Made by a program: the position numbers and the translations under genes | Notes under the pieces: model-generated | What the model was told of the DNA's origin: nothing | The model's input: only the letters and a program-made list of their open reading frames with translations | Databases searched by the model: none | Shown here: piece after piece, positions 48,949 through 56,580 of the stretch | Position numbering within the stretch: position 1 is the first letter of the stretch | How the letters are laid out: the number at the start of each line of letters is the position of its first letter | Source: Candidatus Solibacter sp. | GTDB taxonomy: Bacteria; Acidobacteriota; Terriglobia; Bryobacterales; Bryobacteraceae | Direction: 5' to 3' | Length of the DNA stretch: 64,000 nt | Assembly: GCA_013822245.1 (NCBI GenBank) | Contig: PNKE01000015.1 | Span: 1 to 64,000, forward strand

Positions 48949-50840
48949 CGTGCGGTGAGCAGACAAGACCGCCGAAGTTGTATCTAGCGGTGCGCCACTC
49001 GCCGCCCGTGGTGGAGGTGCGCCGCGAGGACAGCGTCTCGGACAACTTCTGGCTTCAGGCGCGCGCCGAATGGGGCTCAGATGGCCGCGTGCCTGCCAGG
49101 GCGATTGACGTCCCGCTTGAGCACTTCCTCTCGAATCTGAGCTGGCTCGGCTCTGCTTGTCGACGCTTTCGGGTCGAGATCGAGTGGGACGCTTCGCTGA
49201 AGGCGCTAGTCGTCGCAGCTAATGAGGAGCGTCGCACTCTCGACCAGGCGCTTGCCATCAGCCTTGACATGCCTCCTGCTTCTCCCGGCGGCCGCTACTA
49301 CAGGCGCCTGCGGTCATTCCAGGAACGTGATCTCGCCCATTTACTGCGGCTGGCGCACGGTGCCAATTTTTCGGTCCCTGGGGCGGGCAAGACCGCCGTG
49401 GCCTACGCGACATACGAGGCAGAGCGACAGCGCGGCAGAGTCGCTCAGATGCTCGTCGTGGCACCGCTGTCGGCTTTCGAGTCATGGATAAAGGAGGCGG
49501 CGGCTTGCATGAGACCGCAGCCCCGCGTCGAGCGTTTCGAAGGCAGTCGCGTCGGGGAGAACGCGGAAGTCCTCCTTATCAATTACCAACGTCTTGCGGC
49601 AAGCTACGACCGTATCTCCGGCTGGGTATGTGCAAGACCGACTTTGGTGCTCCTCGACGAGGCGCACCGGATGAAGCGTGGTCGGGATGGCCAATGGGGG
49701 ACGAACTGTCTCAATCTCGCCTATCTCGCCGCCCGCCGCGATATCCTCTCGGGAACGCCTGCGCCCCAGTCACCCGCCGACCTTAGGGCGCTACTCGATT
49801 TTCTCTGGCCCAACCAGGCCCGGCGCATCCTCCCTGCCGTAGCATTGATTGCCACACCACCTCCGGGCGCGGTCCAGCGCGTCGCCGAGGCGATCCGGCC
49901 GCTGTTTGTGCGCACGACGAAGAAAGAACTAGGGCTACGGCCGCCCGATTACAGGGTCCTTGAATTGCCGCTCGACGGGCTGCAGGCCGAGATTTATCAT
50001 GCACTGCGTGACCAGTACGCGGGGCGCTATGCGCTATCCCGCCCGGATCGCGTGAACTTCGCACAGATGGGCCAGGTCACGATGTACCTGCTTGAAGCAG
50101 CGACCAATCCGGCCCTGCTCACGGTCGGCGGGTCGCGCCACGATGTCGTCGAGTTCCAGCACCCACCGCTGGCTGTGCCAGCCGGCTCCAGGCTCGCCGA
50201 TCTATTAGCTGAATACGGGAAATACGAAACGCCGAAGAAGTTCGTCCAGTTGCTCCAACTCGTTGAACGAAACGCCCAGGCAAACCGAAAGACTCTGATC
50301 TGGTCGAACTTTGTCCGGAATCTCGAGACTCTGGAACGGATGCTCCGGCGTTACCATCCAGCGCTGATTCACGGCGGCATTCCTTCCGAGATCACCGACC
50401 GCGCTGCGCCGAGGACACGAGAGGCGGAACTCGCGCGCTTCCGTGAGGACCCAACCTGCCGCGTGCTCCTTGCCAATCCCGCCGCCACGAGCGAAGGCGT
50501 GAGTCTCCACGACGTCTGCCATGACGCCGTTTACCTCGAAAGAACGTTCAACGCGGGCCAGTACCTGCAGAGCATTGACAGGATTCACCGGCTCGGCATG
50601 GATCCTGAGCAGGACACCCAGATCGCGTTCCTGGTGACCACCGGGACGGTCGACGAAGTCGTCGACAGCCGCGTTCGGGAGAAAGCAGAGCGCCTCGGCG
50701 ATATGCTCAACGACGCCGATATCGTCACGATGGCGCTCCCGGATGATGAGGATTACGGCCCGGCCATCGACTCGGTTCAGGATGTCGGGGCGCTATTTGC
50801 CCACCTCCGAGGTGAGGATCATGAATCCGGCCGGCGCTGA
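48945..50840 (+). CDS. SNF2-type SF2 helicase/translocase
   Basis: A 631-aa protein starting at a GTG overlapping the ParB-like stop. Motif I is FSVPGAGKTAVAYATYE near residues 143-159; motif II is LVLLDEAHRMKRG near 234-246. Motif III is LSGTPAPQSPADL, and motif V/VI is GVSLHDVCHDAVYLERTFNAGQYLQSIDRIHRLGMD near 525-560. This is a SWI2/SNF2-type translocase, similar in size to those in restriction systems. It would move along DNA to help the neighbouring nuclease or methyltransferase. Central to the operon. Confidence 0.85.
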   Translation: MTCGEQTRPPKLYLAVRHSPPVVEVRREDSVSDNFWLQARAEWGSDGRVPARAIDVPLEHFLSNLSWLGSACRRFRVEIEWDASLKALVVAANEERRTLDQALAISLDMPPASPGGRYYRRLRSFQERDLAHLLRLAHGANFSVPGAGKTAVAYATYEAERQRGRVAQMLVVAPLSAFESWIKEAAACMRPQPRVERFEGSRVGENAEVLLINYQRLAASYDRISGWVCARPTLVLLDEAHRMKRGRDGQWGTNCLNLAYLAARRDILSGTPAPQSPADLRALLDFLWPNQARRILPAVALIATPPPGAVQRVAEAIRPLFVRTTKKELGLRPPDYRVLELPLDGLQAEIYHALRDQYAGRYALSRPDRVNFAQMGQVTMYLLEAATNPALLTVGGSRHDVVEFQHPPLAVPAGSRLADLLAEYGKYETPKKFVQLLQLVERNAQANRKTLIWSNFVRNLETLERMLRRYHPALIHGGIPSEITDRAAPRTREAELARFREDPTCRVLLANPAATSEGVSLHDVCHDAVYLERTFNAGQYLQSIDRIHRLGMDPEQDTQIAFLVTTGTVDEVVDSRVREKAERLGDMLNDADIVTMALPDDEDYGPAIDSVQDVGALFAHLRGEDHESGRR

Positions 50841-51732
50841 ATCCGCTGCCGGATTGCCGAGCGCCCACCTCATCCGCTCGGCCATCCTGGCCGGCTCGGT
50901 GCTCGACGGCGGGGGCGTCCGGCGCAGCACCGCTCGCCAATCGTACGTGAAACTGCCGACCGGCGGCATTTACCACTCCGAGGACCTCGCCGGCGGAGAG
51001 CGCCTGCTCGTCCGCTGCGGACTGGTGAGGGAGCGAGATGATGTCCTCTATCCCTCTGAGCAGTTGCGGTGCCTTTGCCGACTCCCGGCGGCCGAGGCCG
51101 CTCTTTTCGTGCTTGCGCTCTCAGTGGAAAGGGCTCCGCCGTTATGGCTTGCTTTCGCCGTCCGTGATGACGCCCTTTGGCCTGAGTTCATCTCCGACGA
51201 TGATTCGGCCGTGCTTACCGACATCCTGCCCGACCCCGCCCAGCGTGAAGCGTTTCTGCTTTCTCTTGGGAATCGGTTCGATGCGGATACAGCGAAGGCT
51301 CAGGGCGCTTTGGGCGAAGAAGCGGTCGCGAAACAGGCCCGCGCTGAACTTGAGGCTGCGGGTCGTTCCGACTTGGCCGAGCGGGTGCAGCGAGTCAGTC
51401 TCCTCTCTGATCAACTCGGCTACGACGTCGTTGCCCCAACCATATCGGGCCCGATGCGCCGCATGGAAGTTAAGACCTGCGGCGGTGCGCGCACGCGCTT
51501 TGAGGTCCATCTCAGCCGCAACGAAGCGAACGTCGGCTTGCGCGATTCGTGTTGGGAGTTGGTAATCTGCCGCACCTTGGAGGACGGACCCCCCGTTATC
51601 ATGGGCTGGTGCCGGGCCGACGCCATCCGCGACTTGCTCCCGCGCGATATCGATTCGCGCGCAAGCTGGGCTACGGTGAAGGTGACCCTCTGCACGGACA
51701 TGCTTCGGCCTGGACTGCCGCCATATGATTAA
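50821..51732 (+). CDS. DUF3883-like, nuclease-like protein
   Basis: A 303-aa protein from the ATG at 50821, overlapping the helicase stop by 20 bp. The C-terminal half is a DUF3883-type domain: LGEEAVAKQARAELEAAGR, VSLLSDQLGYDVVAPTISGPMRRMEVKTCGG (the EVK motif of the PD-(D/E)XK-like fold). Then RFEVHLSRNEANVGLRDSCWELVICRTLED follows. DUF3883 is frequent in defence genes and likely a DNA-processing nuclease module. The N-terminal part (about residues 1-140) is not recognised. Confidence 0.7.
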   Translation: MNPAGAESAAGLPSAHLIRSAILAGSVLDGGGVRRSTARQSYVKLPTGGIYHSEDLAGGERLLVRCGLVRERDDVLYPSEQLRCLCRLPAAEAALFVLALSVERAPPLWLAFAVRDDALWPEFISDDDSAVLTDILPDPAQREAFLLSLGNRFDADTAKAQGALGEEAVAKQARAELEAAGRSDLAERVQRVSLLSDQLGYDVVAPTISGPMRRMEVKTCGGARTRFEVHLSRNEANVGLRDSCWELVICRTLEDGPPVIMGWCRADAIRDLLPRDIDSRASWATVKVTLCTDMLRPGLPPYD

Positions 51733-53809
51733 ACCGACTTCCGATTCCGGCACTCGCCCCTGCGCCCGCGCAAAAAACGGCGATTTGCGGTGTGGGAGTG
51801 TGCTTGAGCGGCTCGATGTCAAGAAGGTCAGCGAATCCGCGGCCCACGAGGTTCGTAACCGCGAGATCCATATCCCGCCAGTGAGTGTGTATCGCTGGTG
51901 GGCACGCCGCACGGATGCGGTCTTCGGCGGCGTCCTGGACGCCTTTGCGGCGAACTACGATGGCCGCCGACTCGTTGTGGACCCATTTTCCGGCGGTGGC
52001 GTGATTCCTCTGGCCGCAATCCTGCGGGGGCACCAAGTCTACGCGCAGGACCTAAATCCCTGGGCCACACTCGGCCTTGCCGCCATGCTGCGGCTACCTG
52101 ATTCGACGCAGATACTTCGGCTCAAGACTGCCCTGCATGCGGCTGCAGCCGAAGTCTTGGATTCGGCCTACGCGACAATCTTCCCGGATGGCAAGCCGGC
52201 GACGATCGCGCACACCATTCGCGTCGCCACCGCGCCCTGCTCCAGGTGCGGCACCCGGCAGCGCCTGTTCCCTCACGCCTTGGTATCGTTGCTGCATCGC
52301 AAGGAGCGCGAGCGGTCGGAGGCTATCCTTAGCTGCCCGCAAGGCCACCTGTTCTTGGCCCGCTCGGACAAACGTGCTCGCTGCCCTGAATGCAACTCAC
52401 TAACCGACCCTGCACGAGAGTACACACCTGACCGCAAGGCCACGTGTTGGAAGTGCGGGCATGCCGAAAAACTCCAAGTACGGGCGGAAGGCGGCGCGTG
52501 GGCATGGGAAGTAGTGCTGGTTGAGCGCTGTGACCAATCCAGACGGGAACTTGATTTTGCGTCTCAGGCGGAAATAGAGCAGGCGGACGGCATTCGTTGG
52601 GCGCCGACGGTCAGCCTGGGCGAGATCCCGGATGGACAGGAAACCAAGGTTCTTCTCCGTCATGGCTTTCGGAAATGGGAGGACCTCTATCCACGAAGGC
52701 AGCGCGTGGTCATGGAAGCGTTACTTGCTCGCTGTCTCGATGCCGCCGGCGACGAGCAACTTGCCGAAGTGCTGAGAATCGCCGTCTGCGGGACAGCCGA
52801 GATGGCGGGGTTGCTTTCCCGCTGGGACCGCTGGTATCTGAAAAGCTATGAGGCGATGGCCGGACATCGTTTCAACTTCACGACGCTTTCGGTTGAGCCC
52901 AACGTTTGGGGAGCTCCCCGTAGCGGCCGTGGCACGGTCGGCCGGCGTTTGAGGCTTTTCGTCAAGGCTTCAATATGGCTGCACAAGCGGATCGGCCGGG
53001 ATCTGGGTGTGCTGGGCCCCCTGCCGGCTGCCGGTACAGGCTCGCCGTTGCGCGAGTCAACGGACGCCTGCATCATTGAGGGCAGCTCCGAGCGGATGCG
53101 CATCCGCCCGCTAACCGCCGACCTCGTCCTGACCGACCCGCCCTACCATGATGACGTGCAATATGATGAGCTGTCGTTGCCGCTTCGAGCCTGGTCACAG
53201 CTCTCGGTGGCCAAGCTTCGCAATGAAGCTGTGGTCAACAACGGAAATGGCAAGTCTGCGGGCTGTTCCAACGGCTATCGTACACTCCTCGCCCGGCTCT
53301 TCGCCGAATGTCATCGGGTGCTCAAACGTTCCGGCCGGCTCATCTTCAGCTACGCGAACCGAGAGCCGGTCGCCTGGTGCGACCTGTTGTCCGCCTTGCA
53401 GCTCGCGGGCTTTTCCGGCCTCAATTACGCCATCGTTCACAGCGAGAACGAAACCGACCACGCCAAGCGCGGAGTACGCGCCTGCACGCTGGACCTGTTG
53501 ATGGAGCTCACTTCGGAGCCACATTCGGAAGCCATTCCGCCGCGCCTGAATGCGTCGATCGCAGGTGCCGAGGCGGAATTCCTTCGTCTAGTCGGCGATA
53601 CCTTCCTCCGCATCGGTCGTCTCGAAGGTGGCTGGGAGGACGAGTTCGCCCGGCAGTTGAAGGATTCGGAATTCCTGACCCCGACCAGCGCTCGGATACG
53701 TCAGGCTACTAATGCGAAAGGCCATGCGGTCACTTCAGGTCAGGCAGAGACTCCAAGAAAGTCACACCTGCGGGCTTCCAAACGCGGTCAAGCCCCCGTC
53801 GGGCGTTAA
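51725..53809 (+). CDS. Zinc-finger DNA methyltransferase (DUF1156-like)
   Basis: A 694-aa protein overlapping the previous gene by 8 bp. Motif I is VVDPFSGGGVIPLAAILRG near residues 82-100 and motif IV is LVLTDPPYHDDVQYDELS near 463-480. Between them lies a cysteine-rich insert: CSRCGTRQRLF, CPQGHLF, CPECNSL and CWKCGH (about residues 170-250), with a zinc-ribbon look. The insert and motif order (I before IV) suggest the DUF1156 class of adenine methylases common in archaeal and bacterial defence islands. The 3' end overlaps the opposing AIPR gene by 80 bp. Confidence 0.8.
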   Translation: MIKPTSDSGTRPCARAKNGDLRCGSVLERLDVKKVSESAAHEVRNREIHIPPVSVYRWWARRTDAVFGGVLDAFAANYDGRRLVVDPFSGGGVIPLAAILRGHQVYAQDLNPWATLGLAAMLRLPDSTQILRLKTALHAAAAEVLDSAYATIFPDGKPATIAHTIRVATAPCSRCGTRQRLFPHALVSLLHRKERERSEAILSCPQGHLFLARSDKRARCPECNSLTDPAREYTPDRKATCWKCGHAEKLQVRAEGGAWAWEVVLVERCDQSRRELDFASQAEIEQADGIRWAPTVSLGEIPDGQETKVLLRHGFRKWEDLYPRRQRVVMEALLARCLDAAGDEQLAEVLRIAVCGTAEMAGLLSRWDRWYLKSYEAMAGHRFNFTTLSVEPNVWGAPRSGRGTVGRRLRLFVKASIWLHKRIGRDLGVLGPLPAAGTGSPLRESTDACIIEGSSERMRIRPLTADLVLTDPPYHDDVQYDELSLPLRAWSQLSVAKLRNEAVVNNGNGKSAGCSNGYRTLLARLFAECHRVLKRSGRLIFSYANREPVAWCDLLSALQLAGFSGLNYAIVHSENETDHAKRGVRACTLDLLMELTSEPHSEAIPPRLNASIAGAEAEFLRLVGDTFLRIGRLEGGWEDEFARQLKDSEFLTPTSARIRQATNAKGHAVTSGQAETPRKSHLRASKRGQAPVGR

Positions 53810-55814
53810 CCTCCCAAACACGACGCTTGAAGTCGGCAATCACGTCGCGGCGCAAAAGCACCGTGCGGATTCTCGACGTCGAAAGAAGTGCCGAGCGGCG
53901 GTCTTCCCAATACTGGCTTGCCACGTATTTCAAGAGGCAGAAGATCCGCGCAAGGATGGCGTCGGCAGGAAGGTCGTCGCCACTCCCGGCCTGCGCTGCA
54001 CCGCTGCGCATATCGCCGGTCACCATGAAGTCCAGGAGCTCCGGCATCTGCAAGATCCGCCTACAGATTTCCGGTTCCAGATGGCCGTACCGGCGCGCCA
54101 AGATATGCGAGGCGACCTCAAGTAGAACTTCCTTCATGTTCGCCATCAACCGCCAAGTCTGATATGTAAGGTTTTCGGCAAGAAACAGGTCCTGGACCGA
54201 CGGCGGACTCGTGATGCTGCCGCTCGATTTCTGCAGTTTGCCCGCTCGCACCCCCTCCTGCAGTCCTTCGTCGCGGTACCGCTGGGCCGAGGGAACGAAA
54301 CTGCGGATGAACTGGAAGAGGACGTACGCCGTCATAAGCTGGACCGCCTCGCCTTGACCCGTCCGCAGCGTCTGGCGCCGCCCTTCGTCGAAATCCACGT
54401 TGCTCCCGAACAATTCCCAGTGGCGCTCGGTCGGCCGCATGGTGAACGCGAGCTGGTAGACATCGGGGTCTGAGAAATAGTGCGTTACCCGGTCGCCGGC
54501 CAAGTCCGCAAAACCGACGAAGGCGAGCCATGCTTTGGCCGCATCCTGATTGTCGATGACACGCCCTTTCTTGCGCTGTGGTTCCGCCCTGAACTCGGCG
54601 GGGTTGAACCCAACGACCTGCTTGAAGAACCGGCCACCCTCGTCTGTCAAAGATTCCCACTCCCCCTCTTTCACCTGCAGGAACCAGCGCGGTGATAGGG
54701 ATGCAAACCCGGCGCGCAGTGTCTTCTGCTCGCGGCCGTTGGCCTTCAGATTACGAGCAAGCATCGGATTCTGGTTGTTGGTCGCCTGGACGACCTTGGC
54801 AACAAACTCAGCGTCGTTGGTGTTGATGACCTTGACCTGGAGCAGGCACTCCCTTCCGAGTTGCTCGCGGGTGACGTCGCCCGCTTTGACCGCGTTGTAT
54901 ATGGACTTAACCGTCTGCAGGCCATTGACGATCTGCGGGCCGGTGAGATGAATGAAGTTCTGCTGCTGCCGAATAGCGTATCTCCGAGCGACTACGATCA
55001 ATCCGTTGTTGTAATGATGGAACTGCTTGCGGGTCTTAAGGTGCTGCAAGGACCTCAGAATGTCTCCGTTGATCGAAGAGTTTCGCACTTCGTAGCGCAG
55101 GTTCAGATCGAACAAGCGCCAGCCGTATTTCTCAAATCCGTCCAGGAGATCGGCGGCGTTGGCCAGAAAATAGCAATATTCGTGCGCCCGGAGGATTCCG
55201 ACCTCACCGGCGTATCGGAGATTCAACTGGATCTCGCCGGTGTCGTGGGCACACCCTACGAGATAGTCATCCGCGAGGTCGTCTACCTGCTGAAGGAGGA
55301 CCCGGACTCCCTGGCCCTCATAGTCGTGCTTCAGTTGCGCGAACGCGGCGACTGCCCGGTCATTGAGTCGCCCGTAAGCGATCAGGAAAAACACAAGCTC
55401 AAACTCATCTTGGTCACGGTCTGCGCGCAAGAGCTGGCGCAAGTCCTCCAGTTGCTCGTTGCCGCATCCTGAGCCGTCGATGAGAAACTCCAACGCGACT
55501 CGTGCGTCTCGCACCACGGTGGGGCCGAAGGACCGCACTTTCGCGCCGTTAGCCTCAAGCCAATCTTGCTCTGGGACCTCGCAGTGTACAACGTGGTGGA
55601 TGCGCTCGCGACTGGAGTAGAACGTGATGCCGTTGTCGTGCTTTCCCGCAGTGCTGATCGTGGTCGCCGAACTGCCAAGCGAGTATTTGCTCATGCAGTA
55701 CACGCGGAATCCCTCGCGGAAATCGCCGATCTCCGGGTTTTCATCGAGCAACTCTTCAATCTGGCGCTCCAGAAGCTCGATCGCTTGGGCGCCTTCCAGC
55801 ACTGCTGGCAGCAT
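53730..55814 (-). CDS. AIPR-family abortive infection protein
   Basis: A 694-aa protein. I take the ATG at 55814; the open frame goes on upstream to 56180 but that part is not protein-like. AIPR features are HYNNGLIVVARRYAIR near residue 290 and HLTGPQIVNGLQTVKSIYNAVKAG, followed by a conserved VKVINTNDAEFVAKVVQATNNQNPM. AIPR proteins mediate phage resistance through cell suicide in some systems. It is convergent to, and overlaps, the zinc-finger methyltransferase. An internal ATG at about residue 45 (MSKYSLG) is a less likely start. Confidence 0.85.
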   Translation of the reverse strand: MLPAVLEGAQAIELLERQIEELLDENPEIGDFREGFRVYCMSKYSLGSSATTISTAGKHDNGITFYSSRERIHHVVHCEVPEQDWLEANGAKVRSFGPTVVRDARVALEFLIDGSGCGNEQLEDLRQLLRADRDQDEFELVFFLIAYGRLNDRAVAAFAQLKHDYEGQGVRVLLQQVDDLADDYLVGCAHDTGEIQLNLRYAGEVGILRAHEYCYFLANAADLLDGFEKYGWRLFDLNLRYEVRNSSINGDILRSLQHLKTRKQFHHYNNGLIVVARRYAIRQQQNFIHLTGPQIVNGLQTVKSIYNAVKAGDVTREQLGRECLLQVKVINTNDAEFVAKVVQATNNQNPMLARNLKANGREQKTLRAGFASLSPRWFLQVKEGEWESLTDEGGRFFKQVVGFNPAEFRAEPQRKKGRVIDNQDAAKAWLAFVGFADLAGDRVTHYFSDPDVYQLAFTMRPTERHWELFGSNVDFDEGRRQTLRTGQGEAVQLMTAYVLFQFIRSFVPSAQRYRDEGLQEGVRAGKLQKSSGSITSPPSVQDLFLAENLTYQTWRLMANMKEVLLEVASHILARRYGHLEPEICRRILQMPELLDFMVTGDMRSGAAQAGSGDDLPADAILARIFCLLKYVASQYWEDRRSALLSTSRIRTVLLRRDVIADFKRRVWEVNARRGLDRVWKPAGVTFLESLPDLK

Positions 55815-56335
55815 TGGTAGAAGATTATCACCATGGGGCTTACGCGCGGCGCCCCCGATGCGTCTGTGGGAACCTGGTGCAATGCACGATACGCTGCGCT
55901 CGCCCGTATGGCGGGCGCGCCCGCGCTCGTGGCGAACGCCCGCCATACGGTGCGTCTTCGCGATGTCGCCGAGAATTGGGAGCAGACCACTCTCAAGCTG
56001 TCTGTTACCGTTCAGCGGACGCCCCGTCCCGCATGAGAGTGCCGATTCTTCGTCCGATCTTGCCGGTTGTGTCTTTGTCGAAGCTTGGCCCGCCGCGTTG
56101 GACGGGGCCGTCAACAAACGCCTCCTGTCAACAGGAGAAAGCCGAGAATTAGTACGCGAAAACTTGGGGTCCGGCCTCAACCCCGGGGGTTGAGTGCGCC
56201 ACCCCGCGAATCATGGTTTCCAACGAGAGAGAAACCGCTGCGCGCAACAGGCGCGGAATGTGGCGGATACGGGCAGGAGCGGCGGCGAGCGCTGCTGTCA
56301 AGATAACGGGCCTTGGAGTTGGGACGTAGACGGTA
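55815..56335. other. Non-coding spacer between AIPR gene and tRNA-Gln
   Basis: No convincing gene. It contains a perfect 14-bp inverted repeat (55904-55917 with 55937-55950), a 7-bp inverted repeat CTCCTGT/ACAGGAG (56122-56137) and a 19-bp palindrome CTCAACCCC-G-GGGGTTGAG (56176-56194). The cluster of symmetric elements near the tRNA would fit attachment or regulatory sites of a mobile element. Confidence 0.4.
55904..55950. repeat. 14-bp perfect inverted repeat upstream of AIPR gene
   Basis: The arm CCGTATGGCGGGCG at 55904-55917 is exactly complemented by CGCCCGCCATACGG at 55937-55950, with a 19-base loop. It lies 90-136 bases upstream of the AIPR start on its coding strand. It may be an operator, a terminator-like hairpin without T tract, or a leftover element end. 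Confidence 0.45.
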
Positions 56336-56409
56336 TGGCTCCCCGGCATGGATTCGAACCACGATTCACGGCTCCAAAGGCCGCTGTCCTACCATTAGAC
56401 GACCGGGGA
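56336..56409 (-). tRNA. tRNA-Gln (anticodon TTG)
   Basis: A full cloverleaf on the minus strand. The acceptor TCCCCGG (56403-56409) pairs with CCGGGGA (56340-56346), followed by discriminator G and an encoded CCA. The anticodon loop is CTTTGGA (anticodon TTG), and the T loop is GGTTCGAATCC. The 3' end faces the defence island, a typical arrangement for an element integrated at a tRNA gene. Confidence 0.95.
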
Positions 56410-56580
56410 ATGAAGCGCTGCGGAGCCGTTGGTCTCCGCATCTCACCTCTCAATTGTAACCGATCAGGCTCAGCACACACCATTCGCGCACACCACGCCC
56501 CTGCGTCGGCGCCACGCCCCTGCCGGATTCGGTCTACCGCACGCCGCACCTGCCCGCCGCCGCGCTCATCAGCCCCGCCT

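Noticed and set aside
55815-56180. Possible 122-residue N-terminal extension of the AIPR protein
   Set aside because: Arg/Gly/Pro-rich unprotein-like sequence and it runs through the inverted repeats; AIPR proteins usually start near the chosen ATG.
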